From NCBI RefSeq assembly GCF_032118995.1, contig NC_092649.1:14518191-14582190 (forward strand): DNA of 64,000 nucleotides. Reading direction: 5' to 3'. The position numbers and the translations under genes were made by a program. Of this stretch, positions 47,310 to 58,312 are shown one piece after another; positions within the stretch are counted from its first letter, which is position 1, and each line of letters starts with the position of its first letter. This DNA comes from Asterias amurensis. Taxonomy: Eukaryota > Echinodermata > Asteroidea > Forcipulatida > Asteriidae. The notes below the pieces were generated by a model. It saw only the letters and a list, made by a program, of their open reading frames with translations, ran no database searches and was not told where the DNA came from.

Positions 47310-47467
47310 CACCGATCCATTAAGCCAGGCCCAATTATCATTGACCAATCACAACCGCGAAATCTAATCACCATTTGAACCGTTTGGTGATCTTTGCACT
47401 AATAGTGATCGGGTTTCGCGGCTGTGATTGGTCAACTGGTAAGGAGGCGGGGCGTAATGGATCGGTC
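47310..47467. mobile_element. TA-flanked hairpin element inside a SINE
   Basis: 158 bp with inverted ends CACCGATCCATTAAGCC / GGCGTAATGGATCGGTC and TA on both sides (47308-47309, 47468-47469), the Tc1/mariner-type signature. An inner stem pairs TTGACCAATCACAACCGCGA with its near complement at 47413-47433. It splits the surrounding SINE right after its A-box. Confidence 0.82.
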
Positions 47468-47621
47468 TATTGCAAGGGTCGTCGGTTCCAATCCTACCCA
47501 AGTAACTTGCCTGTGATTTTTTTTCACAAGACTCGGGAAACACTGAGTATACATTGCTATCACACATCGGTGTATGGGTAAGAACAACCAAAAACAGTTA
47601 TTCTTTATCCCCAATGTAATC

Positions 47622-48013
47622 TTAAAGACAGTGGACACTATTGGTAATTGTCAAAGAACAGTCTTCTCACTTAGTTTGTCTCAACATTATATATAATGCC
47701 TAAAATAACAAACCTGTACAAATTTGAGCTTAATCGGTCGTCGAAGTTCTGAGATATTAATGAAAGAAAAAACACCCTTGTCACACAATTTGTATGCTTT
47801 CAGATGCTTGATTTTGTGACCTCTAATTCTAAATATGAAGCCTTATAATCAAATTCGTGGAGAATTACTTCTTTCTCGTAAACTGTGTTACTTCAGAGGG
47901 AGCCGTTTCTCACAATGTTTTATACTACCAACCTCTCCCCATTACTCGTTATCAAGTAAGGTTTTATGCTGATAAATATTTGAGTAATTACCAGTAGTGT
48001 CCACTGCCTTTAA
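47622..48013 (-). mobile_element. GGCAGTGGACAC element in right-arm SINE cluster
   Basis: 392 bp between TTAA at 47622-47625 and 48010-48013, with terminal inverted repeats present. It lies between two tRNA-derived SINE copies. Confidence 0.9.
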
Positions 48014-48892
48014 CAACTATTATATATCGTTGCGGTACCTGCTGCAAAAACATAGGATTCAAACAGCCTTTCGGTACCGCGCAGTCTCAAATGTCTAGTT
48101 GGTAAGACAATGCTCTAGAATTGCAATGGGTCCTGGGTTCGAATCCCACCCAAGCGAGAAATAGCCTATGCCTGAGATTTTTTTTTCACAGGACTCGGGG
48201 AAAGTACTGAGTATACAGTATTGATATGCATCTGTGTATGGGTAAAGAACGCACAAACAAAAATAATAATTTTAGATTGGCAGGTCTGTAAGTGACAGGA
48301 TACAAATGAGCAAACAACAAAATATAATAAAATATATTTGTTTTTGAAATGTGCTTGAGTCAATTCCCAGATGTCACAACACTGGCTTCACTGAACAAGT
48401 TATCTGTTAATTAAAAACTCTTCGGGTTTGGAAATTCTGAGGTACTGAATGAGTCCAGTTTAAGACAATTTCAACATTCAGCAAATTTTGATAGACTGGT
48501 CCGGGAAACATGTTATCATTGGTGACATGTAAAAGATGAGTGTTTTTGAGAGTTGGGCAAAAATTTGGATACAATGTGATAGTTGAAGAAAAAAATCATT
48601 AGGTAGGCAAGTCTTTTAAGGAATGGTACAGCATGCGCGGGGAAAGTAAACATTACAACATCCATTTGTGAACAACCGAGAGCTGAAATGTCAGTACCTT
48701 TGCAACGTTTAGAGAAATATGGCCTAAACAACATGAGCCTCAAGAAACATCAAATAAATAAATCACTTCATCGGTTATAATTTGAGCATTGAGAATTTTG
48801 GCAGGTTTGTATACAGGTATATGGATAAGAATTAGCACAAAAACAAACTCTGTATAACAACAGTCTTTAATTTCACCAGGTGTTGGATGGGT

Positions 48893-49278
48893 TGGACGAA
48901 GGTCCTTTAGTCCGAAGGTTCATTAGTCCGAACGTTTGATAGGTCCGAACGAACAAATTCCCGGTGGTTTATTAGTCGGAAAAATAAAAAGGGTTCGATA
49001 GTCCGAAGGTTCATTAGTCCGAAGGTTCATTGATCTGAAAGTTCACTGGTCCGAAGCTTAATGGTTGTACGAATAGTCTGAATCGACGATCGAAGCTTAT
49101 TGTCGATTTGAACTATCGGACCTTATTGTCAATTCAGACTATCGAACCTTGGAACTATTGAACCTTCGGACTATAGAACCTTCGGATTCACTAACGAACC
49201 TTTGGACAAATGAACCTTCAGACTAATGAACCTTCGGACCATCGAACCTATGGACTAACGAACCTTCGGACCATCGAG
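48893..49278. repeat. Palindromic minisatellite of GGTTCATTAGTCCGAA units
   Basis: Units of ~15-20 bp point one way to about 49080 (TTAGTCCGAAGGTTCA) and the other way after it (TGAACCTTCGGACTA). The turn lies near GAATCGACGATCGAAGC. It is a right-arm insertion: flanks at 48780-48882 and 49390 onward match the left arm near 8999-9100 and 8560. Confidence 0.87.
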
Positions 49279-50015
49279 CTGTAATCAAGTGCATCTTGAA
49301 AACATAGATAGATTTCTATCACATCCACAACTCGTGACGACTGTTATGATCGACTAAAACGGGGAACTTACGGTTGTTACCTTGGGCCTGGATCATGGGC
49401 TGGTGGTGCGTTTTTTCACTGTATGCAGCAACACTGGCACATGACACTACTACACTGTTGTCCAAATGAGCGATTGAGAACCCAATCTTTTTGCAGGACA
49501 ACTAGAGCTCCATGCCTTGGCGCTGCTACAAAGAAATACCGTGGCAAAACCCTAATTACCGCGCCGAGTGTCGTCCTCCTAGTTCTGAAATGTTGTCTGG
49601 GTGCACTGATTCAACTTTCGAAATTCCAACCTTTTCCCCAATGTGTGTCGAACGTTAACAAGGTTGACAGCTCTCTATGGGTGAAAATAAAGTAAACAAT
49701 GGGGAAGAGGTTGTCACGATCCCCGCTCGCTCCATCGCCGAGCTGAAGCTAGCCGCGTTTCTGGCCCAATTTTCTACCACCAGCTGACCGTGTATAAGGT
49801 TAGGGAAACTAGAACACATGCAGTTTAAGACGGTGTAGTTTTTGCCTCCCATCCTTTCCAATTAGAACGATTATTTTTAATCCTATCTCGGGTAAGGACG
49901 AGTTCGTCCTACGTGTTTTGGTTAGGAAAAGTTTGATGAAATTGACGGCAGGTCAATTCCAAATGGTTGACTTTAGAACACAAAGTGACAACAGACGTAC
50001 AAGGTATCTTTCAAT

Positions 50016-50333
50016 GGGTGCATTCGATTGGCTTCCCTGGGTCATCCCCGGTCTTAGTTGCGATAACGTAACCCTCCTGCCGACGGCGCCGTCGGCAGGA
50101 GGGTTACGTTATCGCAACTACCCCGGTCTGCCCCGGTACGTTAGAATAGCTTTCGACGTCATTCCAGGGGCTCACCCAGGTCAGCGCTCAGTGCCGGCCC
50201 TGCTTGTGGAGTACTGGCCCTAGGTAAACGACCAGTACGAGAGTGGTGAGAGGTCGCTCGTTTAGGTCTTGTCTGGGGCTCACCCGAGTTAGCACCGCGG
50301 GGTAGACGCAGCAAGCTAAACGAACGCAGCACC
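50016..50333. mobile_element. Fold-back element with perfect 64-bp central palindrome
   Basis: Tips GGGTGCATTCGATTGGCTT and the complement of AAGCTAAACGAACGCAGCACC. Inside, 50056-50119 is a perfect 64-bp palindrome without spacer, centred on GACGGCGCCGTC. It is much more GC-rich than its surroundings. Confidence 0.85.
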
Positions 50334-50565
50334 TTATGTTGTTTTGCGTAGCTCAGGGCAAGAGCGCATTCAACACTGGCTTGGGCTTTTAGGCTCTGTT
50401 TGATGCTGGAACATCCTGATTTAAAGAAGCACCCCCATTCTCACATAATGAACTGGAGCAGGTGGATACAAAATGTTACAATTATGACTAAGAGTGAATG
50501 GATAGCAACTCCACTATTAAAGGCAAAGTATACACTATGTATCATTTTGCTGGCTGCCATAGTGC

Positions 50566-51090
50566 TGCATCCACAACCACAGTGGATGATATTAGTCAGA
50601 TGGTAAGAGGGTTGACCGTATACTGTGTATGCATTCACCACATAATATCATACTGCAGGCTGGCGCAGTGTACCTTTTACTCACAACCACAGTGTATGAT
50701 ATTGAATGGTCAGACAGTAGGAGGGTTGACTGTATACTGTGTATGCATTCACCACATCATACTGGAGGCTGGCACAGTACCTTTTACTCAAAACCACAGT
50801 GTATGATATTGAATGGTCAGACAATAGGAGGGTTGACTATGTACTGGTTATTCATTTCACCATACTACATAATATATTGCAAGCTGGTGGTGGATCTAAC
50901 ACTTAAAACCATGGATGATTTTGAACGGTCGGACAGTAGGAGAGTTGACTGCAATTGTGGTGAATGCATACACAGGTATGCATTCACCACATGATATCAA
51001 ATTGTAGGCTGACGTAGTTCATTTATCACTTAAAACCATTGTTGATATTAAATGGTTAGACAGTAGGAGGGTTGACTGTGTACTTGACAC
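50566..51090 (+). repeat. ~110-bp tandem repeat, 4-5 units
   Basis: Equivalent points at 50575, 50684, 50793, 50906 and 51025, giving periods of 109-119 bp. Units carry ACCACAGTGTATGATATTGA, AGTAGGAGGGTTGACTGTAT and GTATGCATTCACCACAT. It lies just upstream of the first ABCC exon remnant. Confidence 0.88.
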
Positions 51091-51168
51091 TGATTTATGA
51101 CACTATGCATCTTAGGCTTGACACTAATGACTTGTATTTGACACCAACCACTGTTCTTTTTATTTCAG

Positions 51169-53256
51169 GGGGTTACAGAGAATAGACAGTATAACAAAAG
51201 TCTCCAATCTACGCACACTTCTCAGAGAGTCTAAATGGACTGTCAACTTTACATGCTTATAGGTAGGCTAGCTATTCCCCTTCTATAAAGCTTCGAAAGA
51301 GAGCACAGTTGCAAAAGTTACTTAAACCTGGATGGTAATACCTGTTTTCTTTTGCTGAGTAAGATTTGTCTGAGCTTAGAATATTTCTTTTTACTATCCC
51401 AAGTGTTGTGTTAGACATAATATAAAAGAACCCTATCAAAAAGAGAAGGGGTTCGCCTCTGTGTTCATTGCTGTGGCTGCTGTATGCCCCATAGCACCTT
51501 GTAAACCCTTATAAGGTGCTACATAATTGGGTCTTAGAAGTCATCACTACAATAACCTATCTTTCTAAAAGTTTGTATATACTCAGCGCCTTGAGTACCT
51601 TGTTTGGTAGATACATGCGCTACATAAGACTTTGATATTATTATTATTATTATTATTATAGCTTTCTTTGCCATGGACTCATCATGTTCGGATGGTTGAT
51701 CAGAGTGCGGGTTCAAACCTTTATCGTAAAACTTGGGTCCTTGAGCAAGGCAAAACCATAGTTGCTTCTTTTCACCCAGGTGTATAGTATATATTTGAAT
51801 CTGTGAGGCTGAGACAGTATAAAAACAGCTATAAAACCCTATAATTTCATCTGTCCTGACTGTTATAATTGTTGTATTCCTTTCCAGGCATGTAACAGTC
51901 TGAATTGGTTCATTCCTCAATCCTCTGTTCTTGAGATGAGAATGAATGCTATAGAGAGAATCAAATACTACAGCAACATGGTGACCGAACATTAAGGTAA
52001 GACACATAATATGGGTTGCTTCTCCTTGCCCAGGAGTAAATGGCCACCCTACCTCCATGGGCCACCTGCGAGTGATTGTTTATTTCATTGATTTATAGGC
52101 AAACTGTCTCCCTGTTTGGGGATGCTGCATACTCCTAAGGAGCTGTGATGGGTTAAGGAATTTTAAAAAAGTGATAATAATAGTGATATAATTATGGGTG
52201 ATGGTTATATTATTATTAAGAATACCACCTTGGGTTCACTACAATATTCAAACTTCCTCTATAAATCTTCACTCATCAGCCACAGCATATCTGAAATTAG
52301 CTCCTGTTCCTTGTACCTATACATTTGATTCGCTACGGTAAAAACAGCCTTCTCCGTTTGTGTCCCCAAACTTTGGAACAATCTCCCCATCATCATCTGC
52401 GATTCTCTGACAGTGAACACATTTAAAATAAGATTGACAACTCACCTTTTTATCTCATGATTGTTTTTTTGTTTTTTTTGATACCATGTTTTTTTCTCAA
52501 AGGCTTAGAGACACAATGTATGTATGAAGCGCTATGTTTGAAGCGCTATATAAATGTAAATAGATGTTAATATAAATGTTGTACTTATAATATTACAATA
52601 GGAAGTGTAGTGTCTTTGACTTTGTATATCTCTCAAATACGCTCTCGGTTGTCAATATTTGTATATTCAGCTTATTACTCTGTTTCTACTTTCCAGGTAC
52701 ATCACCAGATTCAGAATGGCCACAGAGTGGTGCAGTTACAGTGGAGGATGTATCAGTACGCTTCGCTAAGACTCTGGATCCAGTCCCAAGTAATACCTCT
52801 CTGAATATTAAACCTGGGCAAATGCCACGCCCCCCTGATTACCTCATCACTAAGAGGGTGTCACACACCCACTCATTGATCGCTTCGTAGATGAGACCGA
52901 TAGATTATGACGTTAGAACCTCTACACTTCTCCCTTTACCTCACAAATGCTCAAGAGACAAAAAGAAGAAGTCATCAATAGAGGATCAAGATTCAAGGAA
53001 CACATTGCTTTGGATCGGTCGAGTTGGTCTTTGAAAAGCGTTTGCAAACGTTATGTTATGAAATGCATAAAAATGGTTGGAAAGATATTTTTAGAGTAGA
53101 ATATAATGATCCACGCAATATTTATATAGGTATCGGAAGGTGGTGATAATTTCAGCATGGGTGAGCGGCAGTTGTTCTGTTTGGCTCGTGCCTTTTTCAG
53201 GAAGTCTCATATTCTTATCCTGGATGAAGCAACTGCATCTATTGACATGGGAGATG
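51169..53256 (+). pseudogene. Decayed ABCC-type (MRP family) ABC transporter, partial
   Basis: Four exon remnants with AG/GT borders. 51169-51262 encodes the end of the second membrane domain (LQRIDSITK, then in another frame HFSESLNGLSTLHAY); one extra G shifts the frame. 51888-51996 encodes SLNWFIPQSSVLE and AIERIKYYSN, then an in-frame TAA at 51993. 52697-52817 starts the second nucleotide-binding domain (EWPQSGAVTVEDVSVRF, LDPVPSNTSLNIKPG). 53130-53256 carries the signature FSMGERQ and Walker [13 protein letters not shown]. The Walker A/Q-loop exon and one membrane exon are missing, and a transposon fragment occupies 52995-53127. Family assignment is firm; a pseudogene is likelier than a gene with unseen exons. 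Confidence 0.82.
52240..52560 (+). pseudogene. 3'-end fragment of a second L2/CR1-type LINE
   Basis: The frame 52341-52460 reads KTAFSVCVPKLWNNLP and ends THLFIS then stop, the conserved C-terminus of L2/CR1-group ORF2 proteins. It is followed by the typical 3' tail GAAGCGCTATATAAATGTAA. It is a short 5'-truncated copy lying inside the ABCC relic locus, between two of its exons. Confidence 0.8.
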
Positions 53257-53259
53257 GTG

Positions 53260-54069
53260 AGCTCGAAGAAAACCTTACAAATTTTTATTTTAAAATAAAA
53301 TTAGTTTGTATAAGAAACACGTTCCTGTCAGTGAGTTATTGCAATCATACTACCCCAAAAGCCATGGCACCCAATACCTCTTGGTGATAGATGGCCTAAA
53401 AATGAACAGTCTTGTAAAAGCCTACATGAAGGTCAGCCTTTGTACACAAAAATTTTTCTACTTTTTTGTTGTAACACCGAGAACTGTCACATATTGCTAA
53501 AGGCCAAATATCATGTCAGGGCCTAAGAGCTGCTTAAGTAGGAAATACAGCTGAAGAATGTTCTGCTTAGCATAAAGGAGCAGGATGCCAGTCATAAAAT
53601 GTACATTCAAGTGGCATAATATTTTGGTTGGTAACCTTATTCTAGTATGCATAATTAATTTATGATAAGCTTTTTTTGTGACTAAGCAGCTCTGTGAAAT
53701 TGTGCCCACTTGTATGCTCAGTGGGTGTGGCCATGATGACCAAGTGTTATTTGACACTCTGTATTGGTATTTAATTGATAAAACATGTTGTGTAAGTGTG
53801 ATTGTCAACAGATTAGTCTGCACTATGCAGCACTGATTACCAGGTGTAATAGTATGACTTGTGTCATGGAGTAATTTGTTATACGCTTATGACTGAAAGT
53901 AGGTCACATGTGCTGAACTAATGCATTTTTTGTCTCAGTTGCTCTAGTGTTGTACTTAAATAATAATAAAAATGATAACTTATAAAGCGCACAAATCCAC
54001 AGAAGTGCTCATGGCGCACTTGTAATACTTGTCTATTTGAGCGTTGAGGTATTTTATTTGTTTCAATGT
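53260..54069. other. Downstream of ABCC relic; no clear gene
   Basis: A segment near 53355-53400 reads [19 protein letters not shown] in one frame where the H-loop exon of an ABCC protein might follow, but the match is too weak to call. An AGCTAAGCA-family copy occupies 53517-53707, and a reversed SINE/LINE tail with AGCGC lies at about 53957-54022. Confidence 0.4.
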
Positions 54070-54402
54070 TTAAAGGCACTGTACAACTTTGGTAGATGCA
54101 AAGACCCATATTTTTACTTTGTGTGTCCAAACAATTGTATGAAATATCACAGTTGGAAGGGATTAATGAAATACCCATGTTGCATGCATTTGTGTGCTTT
54201 CAGATGCCTAAAAAGGCTTCAGGCCTTAAGTCTTTTTAGTTTTTAGTGGAAATTACTCTTTATAAAAACTATGTTACTTCAGAGGGAACCTTTTTTCACA
54301 ATGTTGTATACTACCAACAACTCTCCATTGCTCATTACCAAGTAAGTGTTTTTTGCTAACAATTATTTTGAGTAGTTGCCAAAAGTGTCCAGTGCCTTTT
54401 AA
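54070..54402 (-). mobile_element. Divergent GGCAGTGGACAC element
   Basis: TTAA at 54070-54073 and 54399-54402. Ends read AAAGGCACTGTACAAC and GTGTCCAGTGCCTTT. It is more diverged than other copies, suggesting an older subfamily. Confidence 0.85.
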
Positions 54403-54910
54403 CACCTTTTGAAACTAAATGACGGGTCACAAAGGAAGTTTTGTCAAATCCACGTTGGTGCTTCGTGCAGGTGATCACAAAAACAGTTATCTATGGCTGA
54501 TGAAAGGGTCAAGTGTGTAATAATTTTGCGTGTTCTATCATTACATACATGCAGGAAGTGTCAATGAATCCATTTTGTGTTGATGAGAGATGGACATCTG
54601 GCCCAAGTGTTAATGTTATTGATTGAAGTCATTGAGAACCACTTGAGTATGTTCAATCAATCCTCAATGAGTAAATGGTGCACCAAACAATACCAGGGGC
54701 AAACCACAACTTTTGTAATATATTTTATAATTTTATTCTGGGGGTCATGCAATTAAAGTGATGATCACCTGAGCTTTGATCTAATTTGAAAAAGTTTTTT
54801 TGAGGCTTTAAAGGTTAGGTTCTATTTAGCATCATGGTTAATAGAGAGATGCAGTTAAGGATCGTATGCGGACATTTTGTGGTTTCCTAAAAAACATTAC
54901 TCCAAAATGT

Positions 54911-55298
54911 TTAAAGGCAGGGGACGCTATTGGTAACTACTCAAAATAATTTTTAGCATAAAACCTTACTTGGTAACGAGTAATGTGGAGCTGTTGATAG
55001 TAAAAACAGTGTGAGAAACGGCTCCCTCTGAAGTAACGTATTTTTCAATAAAGAAGTAAATTTCCACAAATTTGATTTCAAGACCTCATATTTAGAATTT
55101 GAGGTCTCGAAATCAAGCATCTGAAAACACACAACTTCGGGTGACAAGGGTATTTTTTTCTTTCATTATTATCTCGCAATTTCCGATGACTGATTGAGCT
55201 CAAATTTTCACAGCTTTGTTATTTTATGCATATGTTGAGATACAGCAAGTGAGAAAACTGGTCTTTGACAATTACCAATAGTGTCCATGTGTCTTTAA
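54911..55298 (+). mobile_element. GGCAGTGGACAC element, full-length copy
   Basis: 388 bp from TTAA 54911-54914 to 55295-55298. The full family body is present, including GAGGTCTCGAAATCAAGCAT and CTCAAATTTTCACAGC. Confidence 0.9.
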
Positions 55299-55299
55299 C

Positions 55300-58094
55300 T
55301 TCTTAAAATACACGATAACTTATTGAAGTAGATCAATGGGCAAAGATAATAAGCATACACAACTGGGCTAGTAATAGAAAAACAAAGTAATCTCAGCTGT
55401 GAATAAAAGCGTTTATTTCCATTGAACTAATAATATTTAACACAAGAAGGTATAAAGCACAGTGAATAAAATATACCAGGAAAAAAAATACTGTATTGTA
55501 CACCAGTAAATAGTGTTCATGATGGTCATGATGTACCTGCTAATTTCTCCCTGTAAAAAAGTTGTAGCCTTTTTGGAGAAAACTCCACTAGATCAAAGTG
55601 TACATGTACATAGGATGCAATGGTTGGTGAGCGTGCAACATTGTTTTTTAACAGTTATGAAACTAGTACAGGCCCGCCCTGACCAAACAAGCTAATTCCT
55701 GGAACTCTGACAATTGGCAGATAACTGACCAGTACAAAGATCAAGAGGCTGAAATCGTTTGACGGTAGGCAGGTCTACCCCCCCCCCCCAATCAAGCATT
55801 ATAATGAAGTATGAGTTAGGGGTTTGGTTGCCTCTGCAATCTTTAGATCTCCTTCAACATTTTTACTACAATTTTGGTAATTGTAAAATATAACTATAAT
55901 GCAAAAAGTGCTTTTAAAACTTACTTGACAACTGTATAGCATTAAGTGTTTTGCCAATGCATTTCTACAACAAGCAGGTGCATATACATGTACAAGTAAT
56001 GTAGACTTAACCAGTGCAATTGGAATGTCAATCTATAAAAAATATATATACATGTACAGTATAAAGATTCTTATTCTGGTTTTAAGTGCGTGCACAAGGA
56101 GTTTGGCAAAAGCCTCTATGTGTAAGGCACATTAAAGTGTTTAAAAAGATTATTGTAAGACTAACTCGTTGAGTTTTTTATTCTTAACCTTTTACCTTTA
56201 TCATGCAACCAGCATGGTCAAGCATCCTCTATACCATAGCAATTAAGACTATGATTTGTGATAAGTTAAATACACGAAACCCGACTTTTTTCCCCCCATT
56301 TGAGCCTCACTATGGTGAAGCCGTATCCGAATTGGTCAGCTATGGCTACAATTGTTGCTAAGGGCATTGCTACTAAGGAACTTCCTATAACTTCAATGCA
56401 TGATGACGCAGTGATCAAGCCGCAGTGATCAAGCCGCAGTAATCAAGCTGTAGCCATCAAGCCAAAGCCATAGCTGCAGCAGCCAATTTGAACACGGTCT
56501 AACTCTGATTTGAATGTGAGAAACAACATGGCAACACCATCGTTTCAGATAGAAACTCACTCTTAATGATTGAAACTAGGAACATAATCATCTGCAGTTT
56601 GTTTGTTTGTTTGAATGATCTTCCCATCAAGGGAACTCGGCAAACTCCCACAAAGGATAATAAACACCAAGCTGGCACCGGCCAATCTCTCTCACACAAA
56701 CATTGGTTTAACGTCTATGATTTTAAATACACATATCAAGAAACTATGATTCAGTATGAAACTCCCACAAAAGATAATTTGGGTGAGTTTCAATCTATAA
56801 CATTTAGACAGCAACATAATATATACTGGTATTACAAATGTAAAATGTTATCTAACAATATTAAGTAATCCCAAAATAACAACAAACAAAATCAATTCAA
56901 ACTTAAGTAGTAAAAAGTTACAATCATTCGTTTTATATTAATTATTTCCTCAAAGAAACAAAACCTTCAATCATTTTCCTGGAATTTTGTTTACTCTACT
57001 TGCCTTAAAAAATAAACGAACAAACAAAAATAAATAAATATGATACACTTCTCCTTACGCATTTCTTGTAATGAATATCTAATGCCGACATAATATTTGT
57101 CCCACTTCTAGACAACAACAATTGTCCTTTTTGTCCATTAAAAAAAAAATCATTCACTTTAAATTGACGTGTGTCCCAATAAAAATAAAGACACCATTCC
57201 AACAGTGCCCTTTCTCAGACCATGTGGGTGGTTCAGCTATTCATATATATTTTTTTGTCAAGATACAAGGTCTATTCAAACTGCCCAAGCAAACAAGAAC
57301 TTTGAAACATAAAAACCCCAGATAAAGGATTCTTCTATTTACATAAAGACTGGAGGTCCTGGCTGTTCTACAGAATTTCACCACTCATAAGTCGGAATCC
57401 GTGACAAAGGAGTACAAAAAATGTATCCAAACGATTTATGACGCAACTGTAAAGCATGGGTGTGTTGCCCTAGTTTTAGTGCGCATACTTATATAGGCCT
57501 ATAACCTGCATGTACATTTCACAAATTGAGGCAACTTCTTCATAGGGGACCTAAAGTAAATGCCATTTGAATTGTGCTTATCTTTTATAAAGATTTCATT
57601 ATGTTAAAAAGGGATACAATTATATGTCTATCAAAGAATATCGGCTGAGACTTGTGGAGAAAATTATACAAACTAAACTGTCATGTGTGTGCAATAAAGT
57701 CATAACTTCATTCTATACCAATCTAAACCCTTATTGGTTAGAGGTTTCGACTAGTACCAGAATTATTTCATTATTTAAAAAAATTTTTAAACTAGTCCAA
57801 TATATACACATTAGTACTGAATCTGCATGCTTTCAAAGGTTACTGGTACCATGTTAAGGTTTTAATCTTTGAGAAGTTCACTCATTAATTATTTATGAAA
57901 AAATGGTTTAAATCGCATACAATGCTTGGTGAATATTTGTGGGTCTTCATAAGTGTTGATTTAAGTGCAGGACGTGACCGACACAAAAATATGAACAAAC
58001 GGGCCATGGAAAGTGAGTGGAAAGAAGGAGCATTTCAAAAGGTTTTTTTTCCACACACATCTTGAAAATATCAAGAACTTTTGAGATGAGAACT
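55300..58094. other. Long stretch without a supported gene
   Basis: AT-rich DNA apart from the inverted-repeat element at 56300-56505 and a C-run at about 55780. Small open frames (for example 56566-56868) lack codon character or any recognised motif. The part nearest 58094 could include 3' UTR of the LHFPL-like gene. Confidence 0.55.
56300..56505. mobile_element. Inverted-repeat element with AAGCCGCAGTGATC repeats
   Basis: Ends around CCGTATCCGAATTGGTCAGC and its diverged complement near 56475-56500. Near the right end are about four short tandem units of GATCAAGCCGCAGT type. Confidence 0.6.
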
Positions 58095-58312
58095 CTCTTT
58101 TCGGACCTTTCTGTATCTAGAGAGCAGTATTCTGTATCCATATCTACAGAATGACCTTATTCTTTATCAATATCTACGGAATGACATTCTGTATCCATAT
58201 CTACAGAATGACTTGAGTGGGTTTGACTGACCTGCTCCGTATCTACAGAACAAAATTCTGTATCCATATCAACGGAATAACATTCTGTATCCATATCTAC
58301 AGAATGACATCA
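58095..58312. repeat. ACAGAATGACATTCTGTATC minisatellite overlapping LHFPL-like 3' end
   Basis: About six units of ~32 bp built on CTGTATCCATATCTACAGAA. Each unit is itself near-palindromic (TTCTGTA ... TACAGAA). The array begins in the 3' UTR side of the LHFPL-like stop codon and its last unit overlaps the stop. Confidence 0.85.

Larger units (their letters stand above)
46968..48245. mobile_element. Cluster of tRNA-derived SINEs (minus 46968-47132; plus 47272-47585; plus 48085-48245)
   Basis: Each copy has an A-box-like segment (GTCTAGTTGGTAAGACA), a B-box-like segment (GGGTTCGAATCCCACCC in the last copy) and a shared 3' body with CACAGGACTCGGGGAAAG and ACTGAGTATACAG. The minus copy reads the complement. 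The middle copy is split by a TA-type element. They are not tRNA genes because the acceptor stem does not pair and an unrelated body follows. A decayed relative is at about 59560-59700. Confidence 0.78.
34595..49882 (-). repeat. Right arm of giant inverted duplication
   Basis: This is the reverse-complement counterpart of the left arm, with the same modules in mirrored order: short octamer array, GC-box array, purine-rich minisatellite, inner stem, modules B, C and A, promoter-like block, and an outer block ending near 49882. Arm-specific insertions include a hAT-like element (42882-43280), a long-TIR element (44399-45515), a SINE cluster (46640-48430) and a palindromic minisatellite (48893-49278). 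A second copy of the 46400-46640 block lies at about 48490-48760, so part of the outer arm is also tandemly duplicated. Confidence 0.88.

Noticed and set aside
48088..48165. tRNA gene
   Set aside because: A-box and B-box are present but the acceptor stem does not pair and a shared SINE body follows, with several copies nearby.
8314..49861. Shared coding exon at the two outer edges (MGG-N...NCM-S..FP-like reading)
   Set aside because: Resemblance follows nucleotide identity of the arms; frames slip relative to each other and the changes I compared fall at first and second codon positions.
8300..49882. Assembly artefact producing a false palindrome
   Set aside because: The arms differ by many substitutions and by independent transposon insertions with proper target duplications, which a read or assembly artefact would not give.
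51534..52058. 174-codon minus-strand open frame
   Set aside because: It runs antisense through a SINE tail with an ATT microsatellite and an ABCC exon on the other strand, and shows no family motif.
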